NCBI GenBank assembly: GCA_934476025.1
Contig: CAKSNI010000078.1
Location: forward strand, 1-5,762
Reading direction: 5' to 3'
Source of the DNA: an uncultured Eubacteriales bacterium
GTDB lineage: Bacteria; Bacillota; Clostridia; Oscillospirales; Acutalibacteraceae
Length of the DNA: 5,762 nt
Part shown: positions 1 to 5,762 of the stretch, one piece after another
Numbering within the stretch: the stretch's first letter is position 1
Layout of the letters: each line of letters begins with the position of its first letter
Position numbers and translations under genes: made by a program
Notes under the pieces: model-generated
The model's database searches: none
What the model was told of the DNA's origin: nothing
Seen by the model: the letters and a program-made list of their open reading frames with translations, nothing else

Positions 1-1
1 G

Positions 2-1099
2 TATGAAATTTCGGATCAGGCAGCCAACCCGGTGGGGGCCATTGTCCGCTCGGCCTCTTTGCACGATGAAGTGTTTCCGGATTCGCTGTTGGCAATTGCC
101 AGAGCCGGTGCCGGAACCAACAATATTCCGATTGAACGCTGCAGCGATAAAGGAATTCTGGTATTCAATACGCCGGGTGCCAACGCCAATGCGGTAAAAG
201 AATTGGTTATTGCCGGCCTGCTGCTTTCCTCCCGTCGAATCCTCCCGGCAATTGAATGGGCAAAAACCCTGAAAGGAAACGGAGATCAGGTCGGAAAGAT
301 GGTCGAAAAGGGCAAAGGCGCCTTCGCCGGCCCGGAAATCCGGGGCAAAAAGATCGGCGTGATCGGACTCGGTGCCATTGGGGTTCTGGTTGCCAATGCC
401 GCCAGCCAACTGGGAATGACGGTATATGGATATGATCCCTATCTTTCTCTGCAGAGTGCATGGAATTTGTCGCATCGGATCAAACGAGCGGCTTCGCTGA
501 ACGAAATTTATGAGAACTGCGATTATATTACGCTGCACATTCCGCTTACCAAGGATACCAAGGATACCATCAACGCTGCGGCCCTTGCTTCGATGAAGGA
601 CGGGGTTCGGATTCTCAATTTTGCTCGTGACGGGCTGGTCAACAGCGCCGATATGATCATGGCGCTGGAACAGGGAAAGGTTGCCTCGTATGTGGTAGAT
701 TTCCCGACCGATGAAATGATCGGAGTAAACGGGGTCATTTGCATTCCGCACCTGGGAGCATCTACGCCGGAATCCGAAGACAATTGCGCGGAAATGGCTG
801 CCAAAGAACTGATCGATTATATTGAAAACGGCAATATTTCCAATTCGGTCAACCTGCCGAATATCAGTATGCCGCGAAGCGGTGAACGGCGCATCTGCGT
901 GATTCACAAAAATATTCCGAATATGTTGACCTCTATCACCACGGCCGTGGCCAAAGAGAACCTGAATATCGAAAACCTTCTTAATAAGTCCCGTGGGGAA
1001 ATTGCCTACACCATGATTGATGTCAATGAAACCCAACTGGATGAAGTTGATCGGGATATCGCTGCCATTGAAGGCGTTATCCGGATTCGGATTATTTAA
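2..1099 (+). CDS. serA: D-3-phosphoglycerate dehydrogenase, short ACT-domain form (5' partial)
   Basis: Catalyses NAD-dependent oxidation of 3-phosphoglycerate to 3-phosphohydroxypyruvate, the first step of cytosolic serine synthesis. The open frame enters from the window edge: codons from position 2 (YEISDQAANPVGAIVRS) already match the family, so the ATG at 32 is internal. 365 codons are present; clostridial short SerAs are about 387 residues, so roughly 20 are missing. The Rossmann motif GLGAIG is at 365-382. The 2-hydroxyacid dehydrogenase catalytic triad is visible as Arg (626-628, in NFARDG), Glu (713-715, in DFPTDE) and His (749-751, in IPHLGAST). A C-terminal ACT domain spans about 887-1096; its HKN (905-913) and the Asn of LNIEN (965-967) align with residues that bind the inhibitor serine in E. 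coli SerA, so feedback inhibition is plausible (inference). The intervening domain of long SerAs is absent. Often next to serC, which would lie upstream and is not visible. Confidence 0.95.
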   Translation, partial: YEISDQAANPVGAIVRSASLHDEVFPDSLLAIARAGAGTNNIPIERCSDKGILVFNTPGANANAVKELVIAGLLLSSRRILPAIEWAKTLKGNGDQVGKMVEKGKGAFAGPEIRGKKIGVIGLGAIGVLVANAASQLGMTVYGYDPYLSLQSAWNLSHRIKRAASLNEIYENCDYITLHIPLTKDTKDTINAAALASMKDGVRILNFARDGLVNSADMIMALEQGKVASYVVDFPTDEMIGVNGVICIPHLGASTPESEDNCAEMAAKELIDYIENGNISNSVNLPNISMPRSGERRICVIHKNIPNMLTSITTAVAKENLNIENLLNKSRGEIAYTMIDVNETQLDEVDRDIAAIEGVIRIRII

Positions 1100-1115
1100 G
1101 GAAAACCAAATCAAA

Positions 1116-1145
1116 TTCATATTTTTCCCCCTTTCTAAGTACAAT
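1116..1145 (+). promoter_or_regulatory. Possible sigma-A-type promoter for the amidase gene
   Basis: A TACAAT box at 1140-1145 differs from the -10 consensus at one position. A weak -35 candidate, TTCATA (1116-1121, 4 of 6 consensus bases), lies 18 bp upstream. Transcription would begin near 1151-1153, giving a leader of only about 14 nt that starts at the Shine-Dalgarno. The -10 box falls in the loop of the hairpin at 1126-1159. Only the sequence match supports this, and such boxes arise by chance in AT-rich spacers. Confidence 0.4.
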
Positions 1146-1165
1146 GCTTTGAAGGGGGATTTTTT
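1126..1165 (+). terminator. Terminator-like hairpin between serA and the amidase, overlapping the amidase ribosome binding site
   Basis: TCCCCCTTT at 1126-1134 pairs with GAAGGGGGA at 1151-1159 (nine pairs, one of them G-U). A further three-pair AAG/CTT helix (1137-1139 with 1147-1149) can form inside the loop. Six T residues (1160-1165) follow directly, giving the stem-plus-U-tract form of an intrinsic terminator 27 nt after the serA stop. The 3' arm is also the Shine-Dalgarno of the next gene, so in a read-through transcript the same hairpin would hide that ribosome binding site. Whether it terminates, represses translation or both cannot be decided from sequence. Confidence 0.6.
1152..1158 (+). 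promoter_or_regulatory. Shine-Dalgarno of the amidase gene
   Basis: AAGGGGG lies 7 nt before the ATG at 1166 and fixes that start. It is unusual because all of it is paired with the C tract at 1127-1131 and flanking T residues in the hairpin described for 1126-1165. Confidence 0.75.
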
Positions 1166-1912
1166 ATGCCGACCATTTATTTGAGCCCATCCACGCAGGA
1201 ATTCAATCAATATGCCGACGGTGGAAATGAAGAATATTATATGAATCTGATAGCGGATGCCATGTTGCCGTATCTGCAGGCTTCGGGAATTACGGTGATT
1301 CGGAATACGCCGGATATGACGGCGGCATCCTCTATAGCCGCCTCCAACGCGGCCGATGTCGATTTTCATTTGGCACTGCATTCCAATGCCGCGGCCGGAG
1401 AAAACGCCGGAAATATTCGGGGAAGTGAGGTGTATTATGCGCCTTCCAGCCAGAACGGAGAGCGCGCGGCTGAAATTTTTGCCAACAACCTGAAATGGAT
1501 TTATCCGATTCCCGAACGGGTGCGAACCGTTTCGACCACTTCGCTTGGCGAAGTCAATAAAACCCGGGCTCCGGCAGTGCTGATCGAATATGCCTACCAC
1601 GATAACCCGGAGGATGCCCAATGGATCCGTCAGAACATCGTTGAAATTGCCGAAAATACCGTTTTATCCCTGACAGACTATTTCGGGATACCCTTTAATC
1701 TGCCGGAACAGATCGGCGAAGCGGTGGTTTCCACTCCCGGCGGCGGAAATCTGAACCTCCGGGAGCATCCGAACACTTCTGCCCGGATTATCACGGCGAT
1801 CCCGAACGGAACAACGGTTCAGATTTATGCACGGCTGCCGGAGTGGGATCTGGTTTCTTTCGGAAATTGGATGGGATATGTATATTCTCCCTATTTGACG
1901 GTTTTGTCTTAA
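1166..1912 (+). CDS. N-acetylmuramoyl-L-alanine amidase-like protein (Amidase_3 fold) with C-terminal SH3 domain
   Basis: Probable peptidoglycan hydrolase cutting the bond between N-acetylmuramic acid and L-alanine. Residues about 3-174 resemble Amidase_3: NEEYYMN (21-27) supplies the zinc-ligand Glu, LHSNA (71-75) a ligand His (H72), and VLIEYAYHDN (138-147) the catalytic Glu (E141). Residues about 184-248 form a bacterial SH3 module (NLNLREHP near 195, then GNWMGYVYSPYL), usually a cell-wall-binding domain. Two oddities: the usual DPGHGG loop holding the first zinc-ligand His is replaced by LSPSTQE (6-12), and there is no signal peptide or membrane segment although the substrate is extracellular. 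I recall clostridial homologues with the same LSPSTQE opening, so this is probably a subfamily trait rather than damage. Start ATG 1166 is supported by AAGGGGG 7 nt upstream. The gene is likely monocistronic, closed by the terminator at 1929-1970. Fold assignment is firm; activity, export and biological role (wall turnover, sporulation, lysis) are not established. Confidence 0.85.
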   Translation: MPTIYLSPSTQEFNQYADGGNEEYYMNLIADAMLPYLQASGITVIRNTPDMTAASSIAASNAADVDFHLALHSNAAAGENAGNIRGSEVYYAPSSQNGERAAEIFANNLKWIYPIPERVRTVSTTSLGEVNKTRAPAVLIEYAYHDNPEDAQWIRQNIVEIAENTVLSLTDYFGIPFNLPEQIGEAVVSTPGGGNLNLREHPNTSARIITAIPNGTTVQIYARLPEWDLVSFGNWMGYVYSPYLTVLS

Positions 1913-1928
1913 AAATCTTCGGTTCTTT

Positions 1929-1970
1929 GGCCGCACAGAGCTTTTGGTTACGCTGTGCGGCCTTATTTTT
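1929..1970 (+). terminator. Strong intrinsic terminator after the amidase gene
   Basis: GGCCGCACAG (1929-1938) and CTGTGCGGCC (1953-1962) are perfect 10-base inverted arms around a 14-nt loop. The T-rich run TTATTTTT (1963-1970) follows immediately. The stem starts 17 nt after the amidase stop codon and separates that gene from addB. Confidence 0.9.
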
Positions 1971-1999
1971 GGCAGAATTCTCGACCGGGGCGGATTTAC

Positions 2000-2028
2000 T
2001 TGTTTTTTTGATTTTTCCATGCTATACT
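2000..2028 (+). promoter_or_regulatory. Promoter of the addB-addA operon (predicted)
   Basis: An extended -10 element, TGC followed by TATACT (2020-2028), matches the sigma-A consensus at five of six -10 positions. TTGTTT (2000-2005) is a -35 candidate with a 17-bp spacer, matching consensus only in its first three bases. The predicted start is near 2035, giving a leader of about 36 nt. Its place between a strong terminator and the addB Shine-Dalgarno supports the call. A 9-base inverted repeat overlaps the -35 box and the start site (2000-2008 and 2030-2038). Confidence 0.65.
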
Positions 2029-2070
2029 GAAAAAACAATAGGTTTGTAATTCAGGGAACGGAGAGAAACT

Positions 2071-5000
2071 ATGCTGCAACTGATTTTTGGCCGGGCACGA
2101 TGCGGTAAAACGGAAACCGTTTTTCAACGAATGGAAGAAATTCTGAAAAAGCAGGGAAAAGCGGTTCTGCTGGTACCGGAACAACTGTCCTTTGAAACGG
2201 AACGGGAAACGGTACTGCGCTTTCGGGAGCATTCCGGGCTGAACCTGGAGGTGACCAGCTTCACGGCTCTGGCTCAATCTGCGGCGGTATCCTGTGGAGG
2301 AGCCGGACGGGATCTTCTTTCGCCGGCTGATAAAATCTCTTTTATGGATAAATGCCTGCGGGAACTGCGGGAAGAATTGCCTCTCTGGCGGCGCCAGGTG
2401 GCCTACCCTACCTTTGCTGCCAAGGTTGCCGATATGATTGGAGAACTGAAGGTCAGCGCCGTATCGGCCGATCAGCTGGAGGAAGCGGCCAAAGCTTTGC
2501 CGGAAGGAAGCCTGAGGGAAAAGTGCAAATCCCTGGCCTTGATTTATCGGGCGTATGATGCCCGTATCGGCAATCGGTTTTTGGATTCGGCCGATCAATT
2601 GACCCGCTTGGCGCGGGACTTGAAAACACTGCCCCTTTTCCGGGGGAAGTCCGTGTTTATTGACGGTTTCAAGGGCTTTACCGGTCAACAGTACAAAATT
2701 ATCGAAGAAATTCTCAAACAGGCCGACAGCGTTACGGTGACGCTGTTTTGCAATCAGGCGGCTGAAGAAAACTGGGATATCTTTTATAATAGTCGGAAAA
2801 CGGCGGAACATCTGAACCGTCTGGCTGCCCGGAACCGGAAGCCGGCGGCAACCCCCATCTACCTGACGCAAAGTTATTACCAAGCAGAAGGGATGGCCCG
2901 GTTGGAAAAAATGATGAGCGGTGTGACGCAGCAGCCCGGAGAAGCTCTGGGCTGTGTGACGGTGTGCCGCGCCGAAACTGCTGCGGATGAGGCCAAATTT
3001 GCCGCTCGTATCGTGCGCCGCCTGGTGCGGGAAAAGCAGTACCGTTACCGGGATTTTGTGATTATTTCCAATGAACCGGAAACCTATCGGGAACCGCTGA
3101 TGCGGCAACTGGAGCTAAACGGGATTTCCTGCCACCGGGATTTGCGGATTCGTCTATGCGAAACACCACTGTACCGGTTTGTCAAGGCGGCGCTGGGGGC
3201 AGCGAACGGGTGGGATACCGATGCGATCTTTACCGCTTTGAAAATCGGTCTGTGCGCCGGGTTTGATCCCGATGAAATCAATCGGACGGAAAATTATACC
3301 TATTTGTGGAACATTCGGGCCGGCGGTTGGTTGAAAACCTGGGATATGGATCCGGACGGTTTTGCCGAATCCAAACCGGAAAAGCAGGCCGAACGGGAAA
3401 AACGCCTTGCCCAACTCAATGAAACAAGGCAGCGGATTGTGGATGTATTTTCTTTCCTGCAGCGGCAGATGAAGGGAAGCGTGCGGGACCACTGCCGGGC
3501 TGTTTTTGCTTTTTTGGAACAAAATCGAACCGGGGAAATGTTGGGGCGGCTCTTTGAAGAACATACCTTTCGGGATGAAAATGAACGGGATGCGCTGCGC
3601 CAGTGTATGGACGAAATGTGCCATGTTCTTGATTCCATGGTGCGCTGTTTTGGGGACGACCCGACGGATTTGCCGGCCTTTGCCGCTTTGTTGGAACTGT
3701 ATTGCCAAAATACCACCATTGGGAGCATTCCGCAGACGCTGGATGAAGTGCTGTTTGGCGATGCCGAAAAAATCTGCCCGCACCGTCCCAAGGTCGCGAT
3801 TCTTTTGGGAGCCAATCTCGGGGTGTTTCCCCGTCTTTCCGTCAATACCAGCCTTTTGGCGGACCATGAGCGCCGCACCCTGATGGAAGAGGGTATTCCG
3901 ATTCGGGATAAACAGCTTTTTTTAACCGTGGAGGAAAATTTGCGGCTGTATACCTGTGTCTGCTCACCCGAGAACGAAGTGATCCTTTGTTATCATGTGG
4001 CCTCGCCGGAAAATGATAACTTGGCTCCGGCCGGATTTATCGAGGAAATTCTTGAAAAAATGGGCGGAGTGGTGACCCGGCAGGAACCGGATACCCGGCT
4101 GGCAGAGGACAACCTCCCGGAAACCGAGGAAGCGCTTTTACAGGAAGCCTTTTTCCGCTTTCACAACGATTTGCAGGGAGGGGCGTCTTTGAATGCGGTT
4201 TTGGAAAAATATCCGCGGCAGGCAAAGATCTGGAAATCGGCCTGTGAAAATTTCTCCCGGAAAAATGACACGCTCTCCGCGCCGGCAGCCCATGCACTGT
4301 TTGGGGATACCATACCCGTTTCGGCTACGAAATTTGATAAGTTTTATTCCTGCCATTTTCAGTACTTCTGTAAATACGGTCTGAATACCCATGTGCTGCA
4401 GCCGGCACAGCTGGATGTGCTGCAGAGGGGAACTTTGGTTCATTATGTTTTGGAACAGTTCTGCCGCCGGCATCAGAAAGACATGGCCACATTGGGAGAA
4501 ACAGCGATTTTGGCGGAGGTTGAGGAATGGACCGATGCCTACCTGGCCGGAATTCAGGGCAGCGATTTCCTGATGAACGAACGCTTTGTATTTTTAATCC
4601 GAAAACTCAAAGAAGGAATTGCGGATGTGCTGTGCCGGATTGTACAGGAGTTTTCGCAAAGCGGCTTTACGGTACAGGAATGCGAAGTAAAAATCGGACG
4701 GGATGGGATCATTCCAACGGTGATTTTTCCGTTTGAAAAAGGAAAAAATCTGGCACTGACCGGCAGTATCGACCGATTGGATACCTGGAATTCTTATGTG
4801 CGGATCGTGGACTATAAAACCGGCAAAAAAACCTTTGCACTGTCGGATACCCTTTTTGGCATGAATTTGCAGATGCTGCTGTATCTGTACGCGGTGATCC
4901 GGGGAAAAGGCAGTCCCTTTTATGAGAAAAGGCCGGCCGGAATTCTCTATGTGCCGGCCACCCGGGATGAAAACCAGCCGAGCCATCGGGCCAGCGGTCT

Positions 5001-5373
5001 TTTGTGTGAGAATGAAACGGTGATTCGGGAAATGGAAAAAGACAATGCCGGCGTGTTTGTGCCGCCGTTGGAATATACAAAAACCGGAGCGCTGAGTGCA
5101 AGTCGGCAGCCGTTTTTTGTCCGTGAAGAAGCCTTTGGAGTGATTTTTGACTATATCGAGCAGCTTGCCGCCAAAATGGGGCAAGCTCTGAGCAGCGGCG
5201 AAATTGCCGCCGATCCGATTGACAGTTCGGATTCCGGCAGCGACGCCTGCCGCTATTGTGATTATCGGTCGGTTTGCGGACGGGACGAAAACCGGGAAAA
5301 CCGCAAGGTTCCCAAACTGAAAAACGAAGCGGTGATCGAAGCCATGAAGGAGGCGATGCAGGATGAAGTATGA
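2071..5373 (+). CDS. addB: ATP-dependent helicase/deoxyribonuclease subunit B
   Basis: Subunit B of the AddAB helicase-nuclease, the Gram-positive counterpart of RecBCD, which resects double-strand breaks for RecA loading and, in Bacillus subtilis, recognises Chi. The 1100 residues are slightly fewer than the 1166 of B. subtilis AddB. Walker A is GRARCGKT (residues 7-14, Lys13). A degenerate helicase core follows, with FIDGFKGFT near 196-204 and LLGANLGVFP near 578-587. The C-terminal RecB-type nuclease shows GSIDRLD (Asp901) and VDYKTG (Asp914, Lys916), the metal and catalytic residues. The four iron-sulfur cysteines match AddB: Cys761 (FYSCHF), then Cys1060, Cys1063 and Cys1069 in CRYCDYRSVC. 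All key nuclease and cluster residues are intact, so the protein should be active. Start ATG 2071 has GGAG (2060-2063) 7 nt upstream. The gene overlaps addA by 11 nt, implying cotranscription and coupled translation in one complex. Confidence 0.96.
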   Translation: MLQLIFGRARCGKTETVFQRMEEILKKQGKAVLLVPEQLSFETERETVLRFREHSGLNLEVTSFTALAQSAAVSCGGAGRDLLSPADKISFMDKCLRELREELPLWRRQVAYPTFAAKVADMIGELKVSAVSADQLEEAAKALPEGSLREKCKSLALIYRAYDARIGNRFLDSADQLTRLARDLKTLPLFRGKSVFIDGFKGFTGQQYKIIEEILKQADSVTVTLFCNQAAEENWDIFYNSRKTAEHLNRLAARNRKPAATPIYLTQSYYQAEGMARLEKMMSGVTQQPGEALGCVTVCRAETAADEAKFAARIVRRLVREKQYRYRDFVIISNEPETYREPLMRQLELNGISCHRDLRIRLCETPLYRFVKAALGAANGWDTDAIFTALKIGLCAGFDPDEINRTENYTYLWNIRAGGWLKTWDMDPDGFAESKPEKQAEREKRLAQLNETRQRIVDVFSFLQRQMKGSVRDHCRAVFAFLEQNRTGEMLGRLFEEHTFRDENERDALRQCMDEMCHVLDSMVRCFGDDPTDLPAFAALLELYCQNTTIGSIPQTLDEVLFGDAEKICPHRPKVAILLGANLGVFPRLSVNTSLLADHERRTLMEEGIPIRDKQLFLTVEENLRLYTCVCSPENEVILCYHVASPENDNLAPAGFIEEILEKMGGVVTRQEPDTRLAEDNLPETEEALLQEAFFRFHNDLQGGASLNAVLEKYPRQAKIWKSACENFSRKNDTLSAPAAHALFGDTIPVSATKFDKFYSCHFQYFCKYGLNTHVLQPAQLDVLQRGTLVHYVLEQFCRRHQKDMATLGETAILAEVEEWTDAYLAGIQGSDFLMNERFVFLIRKLKEGIADVLCRIVQEFSQSGFTVQECEVKIGRDGIIPTVIFPFEKGKNLALTGSIDRLDTWNSYVRIVDYKTGKKTFALSDTLFGMNLQMLLYLYAVIRGKGSPFYEKRPAGILYVPATRDENQPSHRASGLLCENETVIREMEKDNAGVFVPPLEYTKTGALSASRQPFFVREEAFGVIFDYIEQLAAKMGQALSSGEIAADPIDSSDSGSDACRYCDYRSVCGRDENRENRKVPKLKNEAVIEAMKEAMQDEV
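5347..5353 (+). promoter_or_regulatory. Shine-Dalgarno of addA inside the addB coding region
   Basis: AAGGAGG, a near-perfect match to the 16S anti-Shine-Dalgarno, lies 9 nt before the ATG at 5363. It decides the addA start: the nearby ATG at 5356 is in the addB frame, and the ATG at 5370 meets a stop after three codons. Confidence 0.85.
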
Positions 5374-5762
5374 GGAGTTAACCGGGCCGCAAAAAGAAGC
5401 GGTGGATAAACGGGGAAATATCATTGTTTCCGCAGCCGCCGGCAGTGGAAAAACAGCCGTTTTGGTGGAACGGATTCTGCATCGGCTGACCGATCCGGTT
5501 TCCCCTCTTTCAGCTGATAAAATGCTGGTTGTTACCTTTACGGTGGCAGCGGCGGCGGAAATGCGTGCCAGGCTGGAAAAGGCTTTGATGGAATACTGTC
5601 GGGAACATCCGACGGACCTTGCGGCCAAACGGCAGAAAATGCTGCTGCAAACAGCCAAAATCGGAACCATCGATTCTTTTTGTATGGATCTGGTTCGGGA
5701 AAATTTTGAAAAATGCGGCGTGGATCCGAATTTCCGCATTGCTGATGAGGGGCAGGAAAAGC
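5363..5762 (+). CDS. addA: ATP-dependent helicase/nuclease subunit A (3' partial)
   Basis: N-terminal part (133 codons) of the AddA subunit, the superfamily 1A 3'-to-5' helicase motor, which in complete proteins also carries a C-terminal nuclease domain. Visible in order: a Q-motif-like LTGPQKEAV (residues 6-14), Walker A AAAGSGKT (24-31, Lys30), motif Ia TFTVAAAAEMR (58-68) and the Ib/Ic-like IGTIDSFC (100-107). Two positions differ from the forms I recall as commonest: Val in place of Asn in TFTNAAAAEM, and Asp in place of His in TIHSFC. Neither touches the ATP-binding lysine, and related variants occur in the family as I recall it. A complete AddA is about 1200 residues, so roughly nine tenths lies beyond the window, including helicase motifs II-VI and the nuclease. 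The start overlaps the addB end by 11 nt (addB stop TGA 5371-5373), the usual addB-addA order. No separate promoter is seen, so expression should follow addB. Confidence 0.95.
   Translation, partial: MKYEELTGPQKEAVDKRGNIIVSAAAGSGKTAVLVERILHRLTDPVSPLSADKMLVVTFTVAAAAEMRARLEKALMEYCREHPTDLAAKRQKMLLQTAKIGTIDSFCMDLVRENFEKCGVDPNFRIADEGQEK

Noticed and set aside
32..34. ATG at 32 as the serA start
   Set aside because: The frame is open upstream to the window edge and the upstream residues match SerA. No ribosome binding site precedes this ATG.
548..568. Short tandem repeat, ACCAAGGAT twice plus ACC, in serA
   Set aside because: It encodes TKDTKDT at a place where the family normally has a similar LTxDTKxxIN stretch, so it adds no extra residues and looks like coincidental codon reuse.
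1996..3108. 370-codon open frame on the minus strand opposite the start of addB
   Set aside because: Its codons are exact reverse complements of addB codons, so it stays open simply because addB rarely uses TTA, CTA or TCA here. The predicted protein resembles no family I know, and it runs through the addB promoter and leader.
3154..3878. Two overlapping minus-strand frames of about 190-240 codons inside addB
   Set aside because: Their products are compositionally odd (rich in Arg, Ser, Pro and Phe) and have no visible motifs. The sense strand encodes a continuous, conserved AddB.
5370..5372. ATGA stop-start overlap (ATG 5370) as the addA start
   Set aside because: That frame reads three codons and then TAA. 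The AddA frame starts at 5363 with a well-placed AAGGAGG.
4594..5739. 381-codon open frame on the minus strand opposite the end of addB and the start of addA
   Set aside because: It is also in codon register with addB, with the same explanation. It lies antisense to the conserved nuclease and iron-sulfur region and shows no recognisable domain.
2071..5762. Frequent AGCGG (the B. subtilis Chi sequence) on the coding strand, by eye more often than its complement
   Set aside because: A 5-mer made of favoured codon fragments such as GCG and AAG-CGG is expected to be frequent and strand-skewed in this coding sequence. The Chi sequence of this organism is unknown, and a whole-genome skew test would be needed.

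Overview
The window reads as one strand of an ordinary bacterial chromosome from a low-to-mid GC Firmicute, most likely a member of the Clostridia close to Ruminococcaceae/Oscillospiraceae. The reasons are the AddAB recombination nuclease in place of RecBCD, a short ACT-domain SerA, an amidase of the 'LSPSTQE' type that I associate with clostridia, and strong purine-rich Shine-Dalgarno sequences. Base composition looks close to 50% GC and codon choice (frequent CGG, CCG and CTG/TTG; few TTA, CTA or TCA codons) looks uniform, so nothing suggests recent transfer. The family placement is inference from memory of these proteins, not from a search.

Layout, all on the + strand: (1) 2-1099, the 3' part of serA (D-3-phosphoglycerate dehydrogenase), whose start lies upstream of the window. 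(2) 1100-1165, a very compact intergenic region in which a terminator-like hairpin, a promoter-like -10 box and the next gene's Shine-Dalgarno overlap. (3) 1166-1912, a complete 248-residue N-acetylmuramoyl-L-alanine amidase-like protein with a C-terminal bacterial SH3 domain and no signal peptide. (4) 1929-1970, a strong intrinsic terminator, followed by a promoter at about 2000-2028. (5) 2071-5373, a complete addB (1100 residues). (6) 5363-5762, the first 133 codons of addA, overlapping addB by 11 nt and running off the end of the window.

The genes form three functional units: serine biosynthesis, cell-wall hydrolysis, and double-strand-break repair. The addB-addA pair is a translationally coupled operon whose two products form one helicase-nuclease; the two upstream genes have no evident functional tie to it and are separated from it by a terminator. 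I found no RNA gene, mobile element, CRISPR array or undescribed multi-gene system. The points most worth a second look are the overlapping signals between serA and the amidase, and the missing canonical first zinc-ligand histidine (with no signal peptide) in the amidase.
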